From the NCBI RefSeq assembly GCF_020423045.1, contig NZ_CP081943.1:4340001-4404000 (forward strand): DNA of 64,000 nucleotides, given 5' to 3'. Below, piece after piece: positions 8,695 to 17,956 of the stretch. Under the pieces are notes generated by a model. That model saw nothing but the letters and a program-made list of their open reading frames with translations. It made no database searches and was not told where the DNA came from. The position numbers and the translations under genes were made by a program. Each line of letters begins with the position of its first letter. The first letter of the stretch is position 1. This DNA comes from Pseudomonas sp. MM213. Its GTDB lineage: Bacteria; Pseudomonadota; Gammaproteobacteria; Pseudomonadales; Pseudomonadaceae.

Positions 8695-9420
8695 ATGACC
8701 GACAAGCCCCAGGTTCCCGCCCTACAGCCCGACGAATCCCCTTCCGAAAGCCTTGAGGCGGCGGCGATTGCCGCGTACCTGGAGGCTCATCCGGATTTCT
8801 TCGTCGAGCACGAAGAACTGCTCCCGGCCCTGCGCATTCCGCACCAGCGAGGCGACACCATTTCGCTGGTCGAGCGCCAGATGACCATCCTGCGCGACCG
8901 CAATATCGAGCTGCGCCATCGCCTGTCGCACTTGATGGACGTGGCCCGCGACAACGACCGTCTCTTCGACAAGACCCGCCGCCTGATTCTCGCGCTGATG
9001 GACGCCACCAGCCTGGAAGATGTGGTGATCAGCGTCGAAGACAGTCTGCGCCAGGACTTTCAGGTGCCTTTTGTCAGCCTGATCCTGCTGGGTGACAACC
9101 CGATGCCAGTTGGCCGCTGGGTGACCCACGCCGACGCGCAAACGGCCATTGGTGGTTTGCTTTCGGAAGACAAAAGCGTCAGCGGCAGCCTGCGCGAGCA
9201 TGAACTGGACTTCCTGTTCGGCGAAGAGCAGCGCAAGCAGATCGGCTCGACCGCCGTCGTCGCCATCAGCCATCAAGGCATTCACGGCGTCCTGGCCATC
9301 GCCAGCCGTGATCCGCAGCACTACAAAAGCTCGGTCGGCACGCTGTTCCTCAGCTACATCGCCGAAGTCATGGGCCGCGTGCTGCCACGGGTCAACAGCT
9401 CTCTGCGCTCGGTACGCTGA
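8695..9420 (+). CDS. DUF484 family protein
   Basis: This 241-residue protein of the DUF484 family is invariably found between dapF and xerC in gammaproteobacteria. The N-terminal third ([23 protein letters not shown]) is helical and is followed by a coiled-coil stretch ([23 protein letters not shown]). The rest resembles a GAF-type domain. Its biochemical role is not established. Conserved linkage to xerC has led to proposals of a link to chromosome dimer resolution, but nothing in the sequence shows this. Confidence 0.9.
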   Translation: MTDKPQVPALQPDESPSESLEAAAIAAYLEAHPDFFVEHEELLPALRIPHQRGDTISLVERQMTILRDRNIELRHRLSHLMDVARDNDRLFDKTRRLILALMDATSLEDVVISVEDSLRQDFQVPFVSLILLGDNPMPVGRWVTHADAQTAIGGLLSEDKSVSGSLREHELDFLFGEEQRKQIGSTAVVAISHQGIHGVLAIASRDPQHYKSSVGTLFLSYIAEVMGRVLPRVNSSLRSVR

Positions 9421-9422
9421 TC

Positions 9423-10322
9423 GTGGAACGGCAACTGGACGCTTACTGCGAACACCTGCGCAGTGAGCGGCAGGTGTCGCCCCACACGCTGTACGCCTAC
9501 CGTCGCGACCTCGACAAAGTGCTGGGCTTCTGTGTCAAACAGAACATCGGCAGCTGGGCCGCGCTGGACATCCAGCGCCTGCGCAGCCTGATCGCCCGCC
9601 TGCATTCCCAGGGTCAATCGTCGCGCAGCCTGGCGCGCCTGCTCTCGGCGGTGCGTGGGCTCTATCATTATCTGAACCGCGAAGGTCTCTGCGATCACGA
9701 TCCGGCCAATGGCCTGGCGCCGCCGAAAGGCGAGCGGCGATTGCCGAAAACCCTCGACACCGACCGTGCGCTGCAACTGCTTGAAGGTGCGGTGGAGGAT
9801 GACTTTCTGGCGCGTCGGGACCAGGCGATTCTGGAGCTGTTCTATTCCTCGGGCTTGCGGCTTTCGGAGCTGACCGGGCTCAATCTCGATCAACTGGACC
9901 TGGCCGACGGCATGGTCCAGGTGCTTGGTAAAGGCAGCAAGACGCGCCTGTTGCCGGTCGGCAAAAAGGCCCGCGAAGCCCTGGAGTTGTGGCTGCCATT
10001 GCGCGGCATGACCAACCCGGCGGATGACGCCGTGTTTGTCAGCCAGCAAGGCCGGCGCCTCGGCCCTCGGGCGATTCAGGTGCGGGTCAAGGCCGCCGGT
10101 GAGCGTGAACTGGGGCAAAACCTGCATCCGCACATGTTGCGACACTCCTTCGCCAGCCACCTGCTGGAGTCCTCGCAGGACCTGCGCGCGGTGCAGGAAT
10201 TACTCGGCCACTCGGACATCAAGACCACCCAGATCTACACCCACCTGGACTTCCAGCATCTGGCGACGGTTTACGACAGCGCCCATCCACGGGCCAAACG
10301 CATTAAGGGCGATGATTCATGA
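9423..10322 (+). CDS. xerC: Tyrosine recombinase XerC
   Basis: The 299-residue recombinase acts with XerD at dif to resolve chromosome dimers. All catalytic residues are in place: Arg146 (SSGLRLSEL), Lys170 (LGKGSKT), His237 and Arg240 (HPHMLRHSF), His263 (LGHSD) and nucleophile Tyr272 (TQIYTHLD). The N-terminal SAM-like core-binding domain spans about 1-90. The GTG at 9423 lies two bases after the DUF484 stop. This housekeeping enzyme is unrelated in role to the divergent recombinases of the island. Confidence 0.97.
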   Translation: MERQLDAYCEHLRSERQVSPHTLYAYRRDLDKVLGFCVKQNIGSWAALDIQRLRSLIARLHSQGQSSRSLARLLSAVRGLYHYLNREGLCDHDPANGLAPPKGERRLPKTLDTDRALQLLEGAVEDDFLARRDQAILELFYSSGLRLSELTGLNLDQLDLADGMVQVLGKGSKTRLLPVGKKAREALELWLPLRGMTNPADDAVFVSQQGRRLGPRAIQVRVKAAGERELGQNLHPHMLRHSFASHLLESSQDLRAVQELLGHSDIKTTQIYTHLDFQHLATVYDSAHPRAKRIKGDDS

Positions 10323-11023
10323 CGATCCAATTGATCACCTTCGACCTCGACGACACCTTGTGGGATACCGCCCCGGTCATCGTCAGCGCCGAAGCCGTAT
10401 TGCGTGAATGGCTGACCGAACATGCACCGAATCTGGGCGCGGTGCCGGTGGAGCATTTGTGGGGGATTCGCGAGCGCATTCTGGGCAGCGAACCGGGCCT
10501 CAAGCATCGAATCAGCGCCTTGCGTCGCCGGGTGCTTTTCCATGCCCTGGAAGAAGCCGGTTACGGCCATGAACAGGCGTCAGACCTGGCCGATCAAAGT
10601 TTTGAAGTGTTTCTGCATGCCCGGCATCAGCTGGAAATCTTCCCGGAAGTCGAGCCGACACTGGAGACGCTGGCCAAACACTATGCACTCGGCGTCGTCA
10701 CCAATGGCAATGCCGATGTGCGCCGTTTAGGGCTGGCCGACTACTTCAAGTTTGCGCTGTGCGCCGAAGACATCGGCATCGCCAAACCGGACGCACGCCT
10801 GTTTCATGAGGCGCTGAAGCGTGGCGGCGCAACGGCCGCGACGGCGGTGCATATCGGCGACCATCCGGGTGATGACATTGCCGGGGCACAGCAGGCGGGG
10901 TTGCGGGCGATCTGGTTTAACCCGCAAGGCAAATTGTGGGAAGCGCAGAAAGCGCCGGACGCTGAGATTCGCAGCCTGACCGAGCTGCCGGCGTTGTTGG
11001 CGCGGTGGAATTCAATTTCGTAG
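10319..11023 (+). CDS. HAD-superfamily hydrolase
   Basis: The 234-residue protein is a class I haloacid-dehalogenase-type phosphatase. Motif I is DLDDTLWDT (nucleophile Asp9, acid/base Asp11), motif II is TNGN, motif III is the lysine in AKPDARLF, and motif IV is [10 protein letters not shown] helical cap lies between motifs I and II, as in YigB/YjjG types. In many gammaproteobacteria the gene after xerC is yigB, an FMN/pyridoxal-phosphate phosphatase; this is the likely equivalent. It overlaps xerC by four bases (ATGA), so translation is probably coupled. Confidence 0.9.
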   Translation: MTIQLITFDLDDTLWDTAPVIVSAEAVLREWLTEHAPNLGAVPVEHLWGIRERILGSEPGLKHRISALRRRVLFHALEEAGYGHEQASDLADQSFEVFLHARHQLEIFPEVEPTLETLAKHYALGVVTNGNADVRRLGLADYFKFALCAEDIGIAKPDARLFHEALKRGGATAATAVHIGDHPGDDIAGAQQAGLRAIWFNPQGKLWEAQKAPDAEIRSLTELPALLARWNSIS

Positions 11024-11038
11024 CACCTTTGAGGCCGC

Positions 11039-11131
11039 CTTCGCGGGCAAGCCTCGCTCCTACAGGATTTGTGTCGCACGCCAATTATGTGAACGACACA
11101 AATCCTGTAGGAGCGAGGCTTGCCCGCGAAG
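11039..11131. repeat. REP pair with 38-bp perfect arms
   Basis: The arms at 11039-11076 and 11094-11131 are exact reverse complements over 38 bases, with a 17-base spacer. Each holds a REP core (CGGGCAAGCCTCGCTCCTAC) plus flanking sequence that is normally variable. Perfect pairing this far outside the core suggests a young element or ongoing conversion between the arms. It lies in the convergent gap between the HAD gene and sutA. Confidence 0.9.
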
Positions 11132-11164
11132 AACGATAACGCGGTCCACCTATCTATCACCCAT

Positions 11165-11195
11165 GAAAAAGCCCGCAGCGACGGCGGGCTTTTTC
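11165..11195. terminator. Bidirectional terminator between HAD gene and sutA
   Basis: GAAAAAGCCCGC pairs with GCGGGCTTTTTC across a seven-base loop. The stem is GC-rich and each strand ends in a five-T run. It ends sutA on the minus strand, and could also end the lysA-xerC-HAD transcript on the plus strand. Confidence 0.85.
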
Positions 11196-11214
11196 AGCAA
11201 GCAAGGGCAGACGC

Positions 11215-11538
11215 TTAGATAGGCCGGCTGCCGTACTTGTTGTCAGGCTTCTTGGGAGGATCGGCGACCACATTGGCCTCCACTTCCTGCACCTTGCCGC
11301 CCTTGGCCAGGAACTCTTCCATGGCCTTGGCCAAGGCATCGCGTTCCTTGTTTTTTGCTTCGACGCTCGGCAGCTCATCGACCGATACCGCTGCCTTGGC
11401 TTTGCCTTTGGCGGTCGGAACGGGCGCATCACCGCCGTCGTCTTCAGCGACGTCTTCCGCCGCTGCTTCCAGACCTTCTTCGGTTTCGTCGTCGTCGCCT
11501 ACTTCGAGGTCGTCGTTTTCCAGATCATCGTCGCTCAT
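11215..11538 (-). CDS. sutA: SutA-type RNA polymerase-associated regulator
   Basis: The 107-residue protein has the layout of P. aeruginosa SutA, which binds RNA polymerase and sustains transcription in slow-growing cells. It has a long acidic disordered N-terminus (MSDDDLENDDLEVGDDDE), a central helix (AKNKERDALAKAMEEFLAKGG) and a basic tail (PPKKPDNKYGSRPI). The tail and helix are the conserved part of the family. A good terminator follows at 11165-11195. The gene stands alone and converges with the HAD gene. Confidence 0.85.
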   Translation of the reverse strand: MSDDDLENDDLEVGDDDETEEGLEAAAEDVAEDDGGDAPVPTAKGKAKAAVSVDELPSVEAKNKERDALAKAMEEFLAKGGKVQEVEANVVADPPKKPDNKYGSRPI

Positions 11539-11619
11539 GTTCTACCTCATGACTTGCGAAAAGCAGATTAGTTATAGCCCAGCTTTGCCCTCTGTCGAAG
11601 GCTGCCGGAAAAATTCAAT

Positions 11620-11640
11620 AACCGCTGGTGACCAGCGGTT
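11620..11640 (-). terminator. Hairpin at the end of yjbQ
   Basis: AACCGCTGGT and ACCAGCGGTT form a near-continuous palindrome that overlaps the yjbQ stop region. On the minus strand it is followed by ATTGAATTTTT, a weak T-tract, so it probably acts as the yjbQ terminator. Confidence 0.55.
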
Positions 11641-12065
11641 CATGCCTCTTCACCGTGCACGGTGGCGAGGACTTTACGGGCACCGCCAAAATCACGGTGC
11701 TCGCCCAGATAAACGCCTTGCCAGGTCCCTAACGCCAGTCGGCCCGCCGAAATCGGCAAACTGAGCTGACAGCCAAGCACGCTGGCCTTGAAGTGCGCCG
11801 GGAGGTCGTCCAGGCCTTCGTCGTTATGCTCATAGCCGTCTGTTCCTTGTGGGATCAGACGATTGAAAAATCGTTCGAAGTCGCGACGTACCGCCGGATC
11901 GGCGTTCTCGTTGATGGTCAACGACGCCGAGGTATGCTGCAGCCACAAATGCAACAGACCGACCCGACACGCCTTGAGTTCAGGCAGGCCGGCGAGTAAC
12001 TCGTCCGTTACCAGATGAAAGCCCCGGGGCCTCGCCCGCAGGGTAATCAGAGTCTGTTGCCACAT
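11640..12065 (-). CDS. YjbQ-family protein (UPF0047)
   Basis: The 141-residue protein belongs to the YjbQ/UPF0047 family. The signature LLHLWLQHTSASLTINEN and the second block GYEHNDEGLDDLPAHFKAS with conserved histidines and aspartates form the metal/phosphate site. TWQGVYLGEHRDFGGAR closes the fold. Some members have a secondary thiamine-phosphate synthase activity; the physiological role is uncertain. The ATG at 12065 (MWQQTLITL) is preferred over 12092 because family members begin at this strand. Confidence 0.9.
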   Translation of the reverse strand: MWQQTLITLRARPRGFHLVTDELLAGLPELKACRVGLLHLWLQHTSASLTINENADPAVRRDFERFFNRLIPQGTDGYEHNDEGLDDLPAHFKASVLGCQLSLPISAGRLALGTWQGVYLGEHRDFGGARKVLATVHGEEA

Positions 12066-12235
12066 ACAGTTCTCCGCACGTTCGGGGCGCATTCTAGCGC
12101 GCTCTGGGAAAAAACAAAGGCCCTAATATTCCTTCAATCATGTAAGCCATTGGCCGCAGAAAAACGCCCGCCGTAAACACCACTAAACGTGTACGAAAAA
12201 ACCTTTCAGCAGCCCTCACACTGACAAACTCCAGA

Positions 12236-12262
12236 CAAAAAAATGCCCGGCAAGCCGGGCAA
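12236..12262 (-). terminator. Terminator of the glnK-amtB operon
   Basis: Read on the minus strand, TGCCCGGC-TT-GCCGGGCA forms a strong stem followed by seven T residues. It lies about 16 bases after the amtB stop codon. Confidence 0.85.
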
Positions 12263-12278
12263 GTTTTTTATGCGCGTC

Positions 12279-13616
12279 TTACAAGTTGTAGCCGCGTTCG
12301 TTGTGAAGCGCCAGATCGATGCCGACAGCCTCTTCTTCTTCGGTGATACGCAGACCCATGACAGCGTCCAGCACCTTGAGAATGATGTAAGTGACGATTG
12401 CGGTGTAGATCACCGTGAAGCCCACGCCTTTGCACTGAATCCAGACTTGTGCGGCGATGTCGGTGACGGTGCCGAAGCCACCCAGCGACGGTGCGGCGAA
12501 CACACCGGTCAGGATCGCGCCGAGGATACCGCCGATACCGTGCACGCCGAAGGCGTCCAGGGAATCGTCATAACCGAGTTTGCGTTTCAGGGTGGTGGCG
12601 CAGAAGAAGCACACCACGCCCGCTGCCAGACCGATCACCAGTGCGCCCATCGGGCCCACGGTGCCAGCGGCCGGGGTGATTGCAACCAGACCGGCGACCA
12701 CACCCGAGGCGATACCCAGTGCACTTGGCTTGCCGTGGGTGACCCACTCGGCAAACATCCAGCCCAGTGCGGCGGCGGCGGTTGCGATCTGGGTAACCAG
12801 CATCGCCATGCCGGCAGTGCCGTTGGCCGCTGCGGCGGAACCGGCGTTGAAGCCGAACCAGCCAACCCACAGCATGGCTGCGCCCATCAGGGTGTAACCG
12901 AGGTTGTGCGGGGCCATCGGGGTGGTCGGGAAGCCTTTGCGCTTGCCGAGCACGATGCACGCCACCAGACCGGCCACACCGGCGTTGATGTGCACCACGG
13001 TGCCGCCAGCGAAATCGAGCACGCCCCAGTCCCACATCAGGCCGCCGTTGCCGGACCAGACCATGTGCGCGATCGGTGCATAAACCAGAGTGAACCAGAT
13101 GCCCATGAAGATCAGCATCGCGGAGAACTTCATCCGCTCAGCGAAGGCACCGACGATCAGCGCAGGGGTGATGATGGCGAACGTCATCTGGAAGGTGATG
13201 AACACCGCCTCAGGGAACAACGCCGCAGGACCCGTCAGGCTGGCGGGGGTGACACCGGCGAGGAAAGCCTTGCCCATGCCGCCGAAGAAGGAGTTGAAGT
13301 TGACGACGCCCTGTTCCATGCCGGTGGTGTCGAACGCGATGCTGTAGCCATAAATGACCCACAGGACGCTGATCAGACCGGTAATGGCGAAGCACTGCAT
13401 CATCACGGAAAGAATGTTTTTGGAGCGAACCATGCCGCCGTAGAACAGCGCAAGGCCGGGAATGGTCATGAACAGCACGAGGGCTGTCGAGGTCAGCATC
13501 CAGGCGGTATCGCCGGAATTGAGGACTGGGGCCGCCACTTCGTCTGCCGCCATGGCCAGGCTGGGCATTACGAGGGACAACAGGGCTCCTAGCCCTGCGA
13601 ATTTACGCAGAGTCAT
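12279..13616 (-). CDS. amtB: Ammonium transporter AmtB
   Basis: The 445-residue inner-membrane protein begins with a cleavable-type signal segment (MTLRKFAGLGALLSLVMPSLAMA) and then eleven predicted helices. Pore hallmarks are visible: the FYGGMVRSKNILS segment, SIAFDTTG, the first pore histidine region (YAPIAHMVWSG) and DFAGGTVVHINAGVAGL, and the twin-histidine partner in FGVHGIGGILGA. It conducts ammonium/ammonia when nitrogen is scarce and is blocked by GlnK, encoded 36 bases upstream in the same operon. The C-terminal cytoplasmic tail is intact. A long open frame on the opposite strand is a shadow. Confidence 0.97.
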   Translation of the reverse strand: MTLRKFAGLGALLSLVMPSLAMAADEVAAPVLNSGDTAWMLTSTALVLFMTIPGLALFYGGMVRSKNILSVMMQCFAITGLISVLWVIYGYSIAFDTTGMEQGVVNFNSFFGGMGKAFLAGVTPASLTGPAALFPEAVFITFQMTFAIITPALIVGAFAERMKFSAMLIFMGIWFTLVYAPIAHMVWSGNGGLMWDWGVLDFAGGTVVHINAGVAGLVACIVLGKRKGFPTTPMAPHNLGYTLMGAAMLWVGWFGFNAGSAAAANGTAGMAMLVTQIATAAAALGWMFAEWVTHGKPSALGIASGVVAGLVAITPAAGTVGPMGALVIGLAAGVVCFFCATTLKRKLGYDDSLDAFGVHGIGGILGAILTGVFAAPSLGGFGTVTDIAAQVWIQCKGVGFTVIYTAIVTYIILKVLDAVMGLRITEEEEAVGIDLALHNERGYNL

Positions 13617-13652
13617 ATTGTTTTCTCCTGGGGCGTTGGGGTTTGTGGCGGC

Positions 13653-14409
<757 letters not shown>

Positions 14410-14670
14410 ATGCTCGCGCCCAAAGATTTCCTCGACGCCTTGACCGGCACAGCCTCCCGCCTCTTCAGCGGCGACACCCCACTGCCGAAAAGCGAAATCG
14501 AAAGCCAGTTCAAGGCGTTGCTGCAAAGCGGCTTCAGCAAACTGGACCTGGTGAGCCGGGAAGAGTTTGATAGTCAGATGGTCGTGCTGGCACGCACGCG
14601 GGCACGCTTGGAAAGCCTGGAAGCGAAGGTTGCCGAGCTGGAAGCGAAGCTCAATCCCCCAACCGAGTAA
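14410..14670 (+). CDS. ubiK: UbiK-family ubiquinone biosynthesis accessory factor
   Basis: The 86-residue protein matches the YqiC/UbiK family. Two N-terminal helices (MLAPKDFLDALTGTASRLF, then SEIESQFKALLQSGFSKLDL) are followed by VSREEFDSQMVVLARTRARL and a C-terminal coiled coil (LESLEAKVAELEAKL) that drives trimerisation. UbiK helps the aerobic ubiquinone hydroxylase complex with UbiJ. Placement between glnK and comM (yifB) is the usual Pseudomonas order. Confidence 0.93.
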   Translation: MLAPKDFLDALTGTASRLFSGDTPLPKSEIESQFKALLQSGFSKLDLVSREEFDSQMVVLARTRARLESLEAKVAELEAKLNPPTE

Positions 14671-14699
14671 CCCCGCAAATCCCACTTTGAAACCCGATC

Positions 14700-14781
14700 C
14701 ACTGTGGGAGCGAGCCTGCTCGCGATTGAAGGTCGGAACGACCTTCAGATTCATCTGTAGGAGCTGCCGCAGGCTGCGATC
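14700..14781. repeat. Two single REP-like elements after ubiK
   Basis: A CTGTGGGAGCGAGCCTGCTC core (14702-14721, running on as GCGA) is followed by TGTAGGAGCTGCCGCAGGCT (14756-14775). The second is another dispersed Pseudomonas repeat type. They are not inverted partners. A small GGTCG-GAA-CGACC hairpin lies between them. The rest of the gap to the BRO-N gene is described separately. Confidence 0.75.
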
Positions 14782-14974
14782 ATTTGATCTTCAGCCCTGC
14801 AAAAATCCCGGCAACGTCCTACAACAAAACCACCGCCGTCCGATTGCGTCGCCAAGTATCCGGCCTCTAAGCTCATCCCCAGCTGAATATTCAGCTCTGG
14901 GTTTGGCGACCCGGAAGACCCCGACGCACCGCGACCACATTCGACCGAGGAACTTATTCCCATCTCGAATTATG

Positions 14975-15080
14975 GCGGCTATGCGTGGGAGACCTTCGGG
15001 TCTGCCGGTTCTCGGGCGTCACCGGTTCGCCAACCCGCGCATGGCTGCCACCCTTTTCGTTTGGCGACGATCAGAGGCAG
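14975..15080 (+). other. Structured leader upstream of the BRO-N gene
   Basis: The block contains a perfect UUCG tetraloop hairpin (GACC-TTCG-GGTC, 14991-15002), followed by CGGTTCTCGGGCGTCACCGG and GCATGGCTGCCACCC. From memory, very similar blocks (GACCTTCGGGTCTGCCGG) precede small genes in other Pseudomonas genomes, so this may be a dispersed leader or RNA element. Function is unknown. It is not obviously translated, although a frame is open through it into the downstream gene. Confidence 0.45.
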
Positions 15081-15110
15081 TTTTCTTCATTTGATCCCGA
15101 GAACTGCACG

Positions 15111-15632
15111 ATGGACGAAAACTATCTGATCCCCCACGTCTTCACCCGCCACAAACTCCACCTCCACGCCCTCCTCCTCCAAAACCAACCCTGGTTCAGC
15201 GCCCGCGACCTCGGCCGCTTCCTGCGCCTCCACCTCGACGACCGCGCCGTCCGAAAACTCGACCCCGACCAGCGCCAGTTCGCACGAATGCTCATCCACG
15301 GCAGCATCGAAGATGCCCTGCTGATCAGCGAATCCGGCGTCTACGCCTTACTGATCTACCACTACTGCCCCGAACACCGAGCCCTGCGCGAATGGCTGAC
15401 CCACGACGTAGTGCCAGCCCTCAGAGACGCAGAACAACCCACCTCAACCGAACGCCCCATCCTGAGCCTGCTGAACTGGCCGGAAATGTCACTGAGTTTG
15501 CTGCACTGGAATAACCAGCCGTGGATTCGGTTGCAGGATGTTCCGCAAATGTTGCCGAGCGCAGAGCAGACGCAGCGCCCGGTCAACGTGCCATGGTGGA
15601 AAAAAGCTTCGCGAGCGTTGCACTCGCTTTAA
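15111..15632 (+). CDS. BRO-N domain protein
   Basis: The 173-residue protein starts at ATG 15111 (MDENYLIPHVFTRHKLHLHA) after a GAGAACTG ribosome region. The BRO-N domain is seen in NQPWFSARDLGRFLRL, ISESGVYALLIYHYCPEHRALREWLTHDVVPALR, the usual alpha/beta layout of these DNA-binding domains. BRO-N proteins are common in phages and baculoviruses, and small stand-alone copies are frequent in Pseudomonas chromosomes. The second half is not a recognised antirepressor domain, so a regulatory role is only inferred. Confidence 0.85.
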   Translation: MDENYLIPHVFTRHKLHLHALLLQNQPWFSARDLGRFLRLHLDDRAVRKLDPDQRQFARMLIHGSIEDALLISESGVYALLIYHYCPEHRALREWLTHDVVPALRDAEQPTSTERPILSLLNWPEMSLSLLHWNNQPWIRLQDVPQMLPSAEQTQRPVNVPWWKKASRALHSL

Positions 15633-15636
15633 GCGC

Positions 15637-15900
15637 TCATCCACGCTCGATTTCGGCGCTGCGATGATCGTAGCTCGATTGCAGATTCAGCCAGAATTCG
15701 GGCGTGGTGTTCAACAGCATGGAAAGCTTCTTTGCCAGACCCGCGCTGACATCGCTCTGCTGCTTTACTACGTCGATCAATTCAGCCTCCGGCTCGCCCA
15801 ACGAGCGAGCTAAAGCCGCGCTTGTAATGCCCAGCGGCTTCAGAAACTCCTCGCTGAGAACTTCACCTGGATGAATCGGCCGCATTCCAATCCGGTTCAT
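15637..15900 (-). CDS. HigA-type antitoxin-like XRE protein, without HigB
   Basis: The 87-residue protein has the HigA/VapI consensus: RPIHPGEVLSEEFLKPLGIT, then a helix-turn-helix (SAALARSLGEPEAELIDVVK) and the tail LSMLLNTTPEFWLNLQSSYD. A GGAGG site precedes the ATG. HigA antitoxins normally follow a higB toxin. The 190 bases upstream on this strand contain no HigB-like frame, so it is an orphan regulator or a remnant. It is convergent with the BRO-N gene, four bases from its stop. Confidence 0.85.
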   Translation of the reverse strand: MNRIGMRPIHPGEVLSEEFLKPLGITSAALARSLGEPEAELIDVVKQQSDVSAGLAKKLSMLLNTTPEFWLNLQSSYDHRSAEIERG

Positions 15901-16092
15901 TTACGCCTCCTATGGCTTCATTTATCCGTGATCATAAGCAGCAACCTTCATCTGGCAAGACCATCCGAGAGCTTTCACTGACGTCCTTCACCTATCTAGG
16001 CACGGTCCTACAAAAAGCAGCTCCATAGCCTGATTTATCAGTGCCCCAACTCCTTTTAGGCTTTCTGCTCTGATCTTCAAAAGACACTTACA

Positions 16093-16626
16093 ATGAGAAG
16101 AAAAGGGAAAGGCACCGACCTTCGGAACCAAACTTACAAATCCGAAGCACGAAAGCTCGCCTATAAAATCTTCGTCAAAGACTGTAAATCACGGGCGATG
16201 AGACTCAACACCGAGGCGGTCCGGTTCGACCCAATCACCCCGACTGCGATTGTTGCCTGTCACCCGTGGATGGAAGCGGCGCTCTACCCCTGGGAAAGCG
16301 TGCCAGATTGGAAGTGCAAAGATGCAAAGGGACTGGATTTAGCCATCTGGTACGAACAAAAACTATGTGGTCTGTGTTACGCCACTCCGCGTAAAAGCAC
16401 CATTTGCATAAAGATCGTTCTTTTGCAGGGCCACCCAGACAGGTTTCATCCTCTTCGTGGCTTGATCGCACCAATAGCGCTGCTGGCTACAGATACCTAT
16501 GCACGAATGCTTGGATACAACGAAATAGAGATTCAGGACCCTGACCCGAATGTCGTCCCCTACTACCAGAATCTTGGATTCAGATTCGACCAGGCCAATC
16601 GCCTTGTCATTTACTTGGACGATTAA
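16093..16626 (+). CDS. GNAT-like N-acetyltransferase
   Basis: The 177-residue protein ends with a GNAT-type core: LDLAIWYEQKLCGLCYA (beta 2-3 hairpin), a central KIVLLQGHPDRFHPLRGL block and LATDTYARMLGYNEIEI, then VVPYYQNLGFRFD, the motif-B tyrosine-leucine-glycine-phenylalanine. The usual R/Q-x-x-G-x-G/A acetyl-CoA loop is not clear, which is atypical. The N-terminal 50 residues are basic. Substrate is unknown. It is followed by a small gene 37 bases later, with a terminator after both. Confidence 0.65.
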   Translation: MRRKGKGTDLRNQTYKSEARKLAYKIFVKDCKSRAMRLNTEAVRFDPITPTAIVACHPWMEAALYPWESVPDWKCKDAKGLDLAIWYEQKLCGLCYATPRKSTICIKIVLLQGHPDRFHPLRGLIAPIALLATDTYARMLGYNEIEIQDPDPNVVPYYQNLGFRFDQANRLVIYLDD

Positions 16627-16663
16627 TAGTATCGAGCTAAGCCACCAGGCACTGGAGGTGTCC

Positions 16664-16834
16664 ATGATCCACAAAAAGCGAAAAGCCAGGCTGTTGCTCA
16701 TTGTTCAATATCATGCGGAAGCGCTTCGGCTAGCTGGCAATATTTCAGCTAATCAACAACGATTCCTTGACGTCGCCGCGACTCACGGCAAAGAACTTGA
16801 GCCTCCGGGCCTGCTTGCCGGAAAAAGAGCCTGA
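16664..16834 (+). CDS. Small basic protein following the GNAT gene (56 aa)
   Basis: The frame starts at ATG 16664 with a strong GGAGG site six bases upstream and ends just before a terminator. The product (MIHKKRKARLLLIVQYHAEA) is basic and helical with no recognised domain. Spacing and the shared terminator suggest it is co-transcribed with the GNAT gene. Whether it is a partner of the acetyltransferase cannot be told from sequence. Confidence 0.6.
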   Translation: MIHKKRKARLLLIVQYHAEALRLAGNISANQQRFLDVAATHGKELEPPGLLAGKRA

Positions 16835-16850
16835 ATCTGTCTACCAATGA

Positions 16851-16875
16851 AACCGCCTGAATGGCGGTTTTTTTT
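16851..16875 (+). terminator. Rho-independent terminator
   Basis: AACCGCC (16851-16857) pairs with GGCGGTT (16863-16869) across TGAAT, followed by an eight-T run. It ends the GNAT/small-protein transcript before comM. Confidence 0.9.
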
Positions 16876-17013
16876 GTCTGCCAGCCCGTCCGCTGATGCT
16901 TTGCAACACCCTGCGATAATTCACCGTCCGACCTGCCACGCGAAATCACGCCCTCCCGACTAACCTTAAAAAACCCGCAGGAAGCGGCTTCCCGTAACGC
17001 TCAAGGAACGACC

Positions 17014-17921
17014 ATGTCCCTCTCCATCGTCCACAGCCGCGCCCAAATCGGCGTGGATGCGCCCGCCGTCACCGTCGAAGTCCACTTGGCCAACGGCCTG
17101 CCATCGCTGACCATGGTCGGTTTACCCGAAGCGGCGGTGAAGGAAAGCAAGGACCGGGTACGCAGCGCGATCATCAACTCAGGCCTGCAATTCCCGGCGC
17201 GGCGCATCACGCTGAATCTCGCCCCCGCCGACCTACCAAAAGACGGCGGACGATTCGATCTGGCGATTGCCTTGGGGATTCTGTCCGCCAGCGTGCAGGT
17301 GCCAACGCTGACACTGGATGATGTGGAATGTCTCGGAGAACTGGCGTTGTCAGGCGCGGTACGTGCCGTGCGGGGCGTGTTGCCGGCCGCACTGGCGGCA
17401 CGCAAGGCCGGGCGCTCGCTGATGGTGCCGCGGGCGAATGCCGAGGAGGCGTGCCTGGCGTCGGGGTTGAAGGTGATCGCGGTGGATCATTTGCTGGAAG
17501 CGGTCGCGCACTTCAATGGGCACACACCGGTCGAGCCTTACGTGTCCAACGGTTTGCTTTACGCCAGTAAACCCTATCCAGACTTGAACGAAGTACAGGG
17601 CCAACTTTCAGCCAAGCGCGCATTGCTGATCGCGGCGGCGGGCGCTCATAACTTGCTGTTCAGCGGACCACCTGGCACCGGAAAAACCCTTCTGGCGAGT
17701 CGTTTGCCAGGACTGCTTCCACCCCTGGCCGAACATGAAGCGCTGGAAGTCGCCGCCATTCAATCCGTCACCAGTTGCGTGCCCTTGAGCCACTGGCCGC
17801 AAAGGCCCTTCCGCCAACCCCATCACTCCGCCTCCGGCCCGGCGCTGGTGGGCGGCGGCTCGAAACCACAACCCGGCGAAATCACCCTCGCCCATCATGG
17901 CGTTCTATTCCTCGACGAACT
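17014..17921 (+). pseudogene. comM: comM (yifB), 5' part, interrupted by the island
   Basis: The frame encodes the first 303 residues of the Mg-chelatase-like AAA+ protein ComM: an S5-like N-domain (SLSIVHSRAQIGVDAPAVTVE to about 170), then the AAA+ core with Walker A SGPPGTGKTLL and PHHSASGPALVGGG. It ends in the Walker B strand GVLFLDEL. ComM is a hexameric helicase that promotes branch migration during natural transformation. At 17922 the sequence changes to island DNA and the frame runs 37 foreign residues to a stop at 18033. The remaining 195 residues are at 54065-54650, so the gene is cut in the ATPase core and should be inactive. Confidence 0.95.
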
Positions 17922-17923
17922 CA

Positions 17924-17956
17924 GTGCATTGCTTTATCCCCGGAGTCGTTCATTTG
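17924..17956 (+). repeat. Left terminal inverted repeat of the island
   Basis: The 33 bases GTGCATTGCTTTATCCCCGG to 17956 align with the reverse complement of the right end (54032-54067). The innermost 12 bases GTCGTTCATTTG (17945-17956) are identical, and the outer part GCATT-GCTT(T)A-TCCC is shared with small gaps. The position directly at the comM junction makes it a good candidate recombinase-binding arm. Confidence 0.75.

Noticed and set aside
9423..10322. xerC as part of the island mobility module
   Set aside because: It sits in the conserved dapF-DUF484-xerC-HAD core order with all catalytic residues and core base composition.
12243..13592. 449-residue open frame opposite amtB
   Set aside because: Histidine/glycine/aspartate-rich shadow of the amtB codons; amtB has full motif support.
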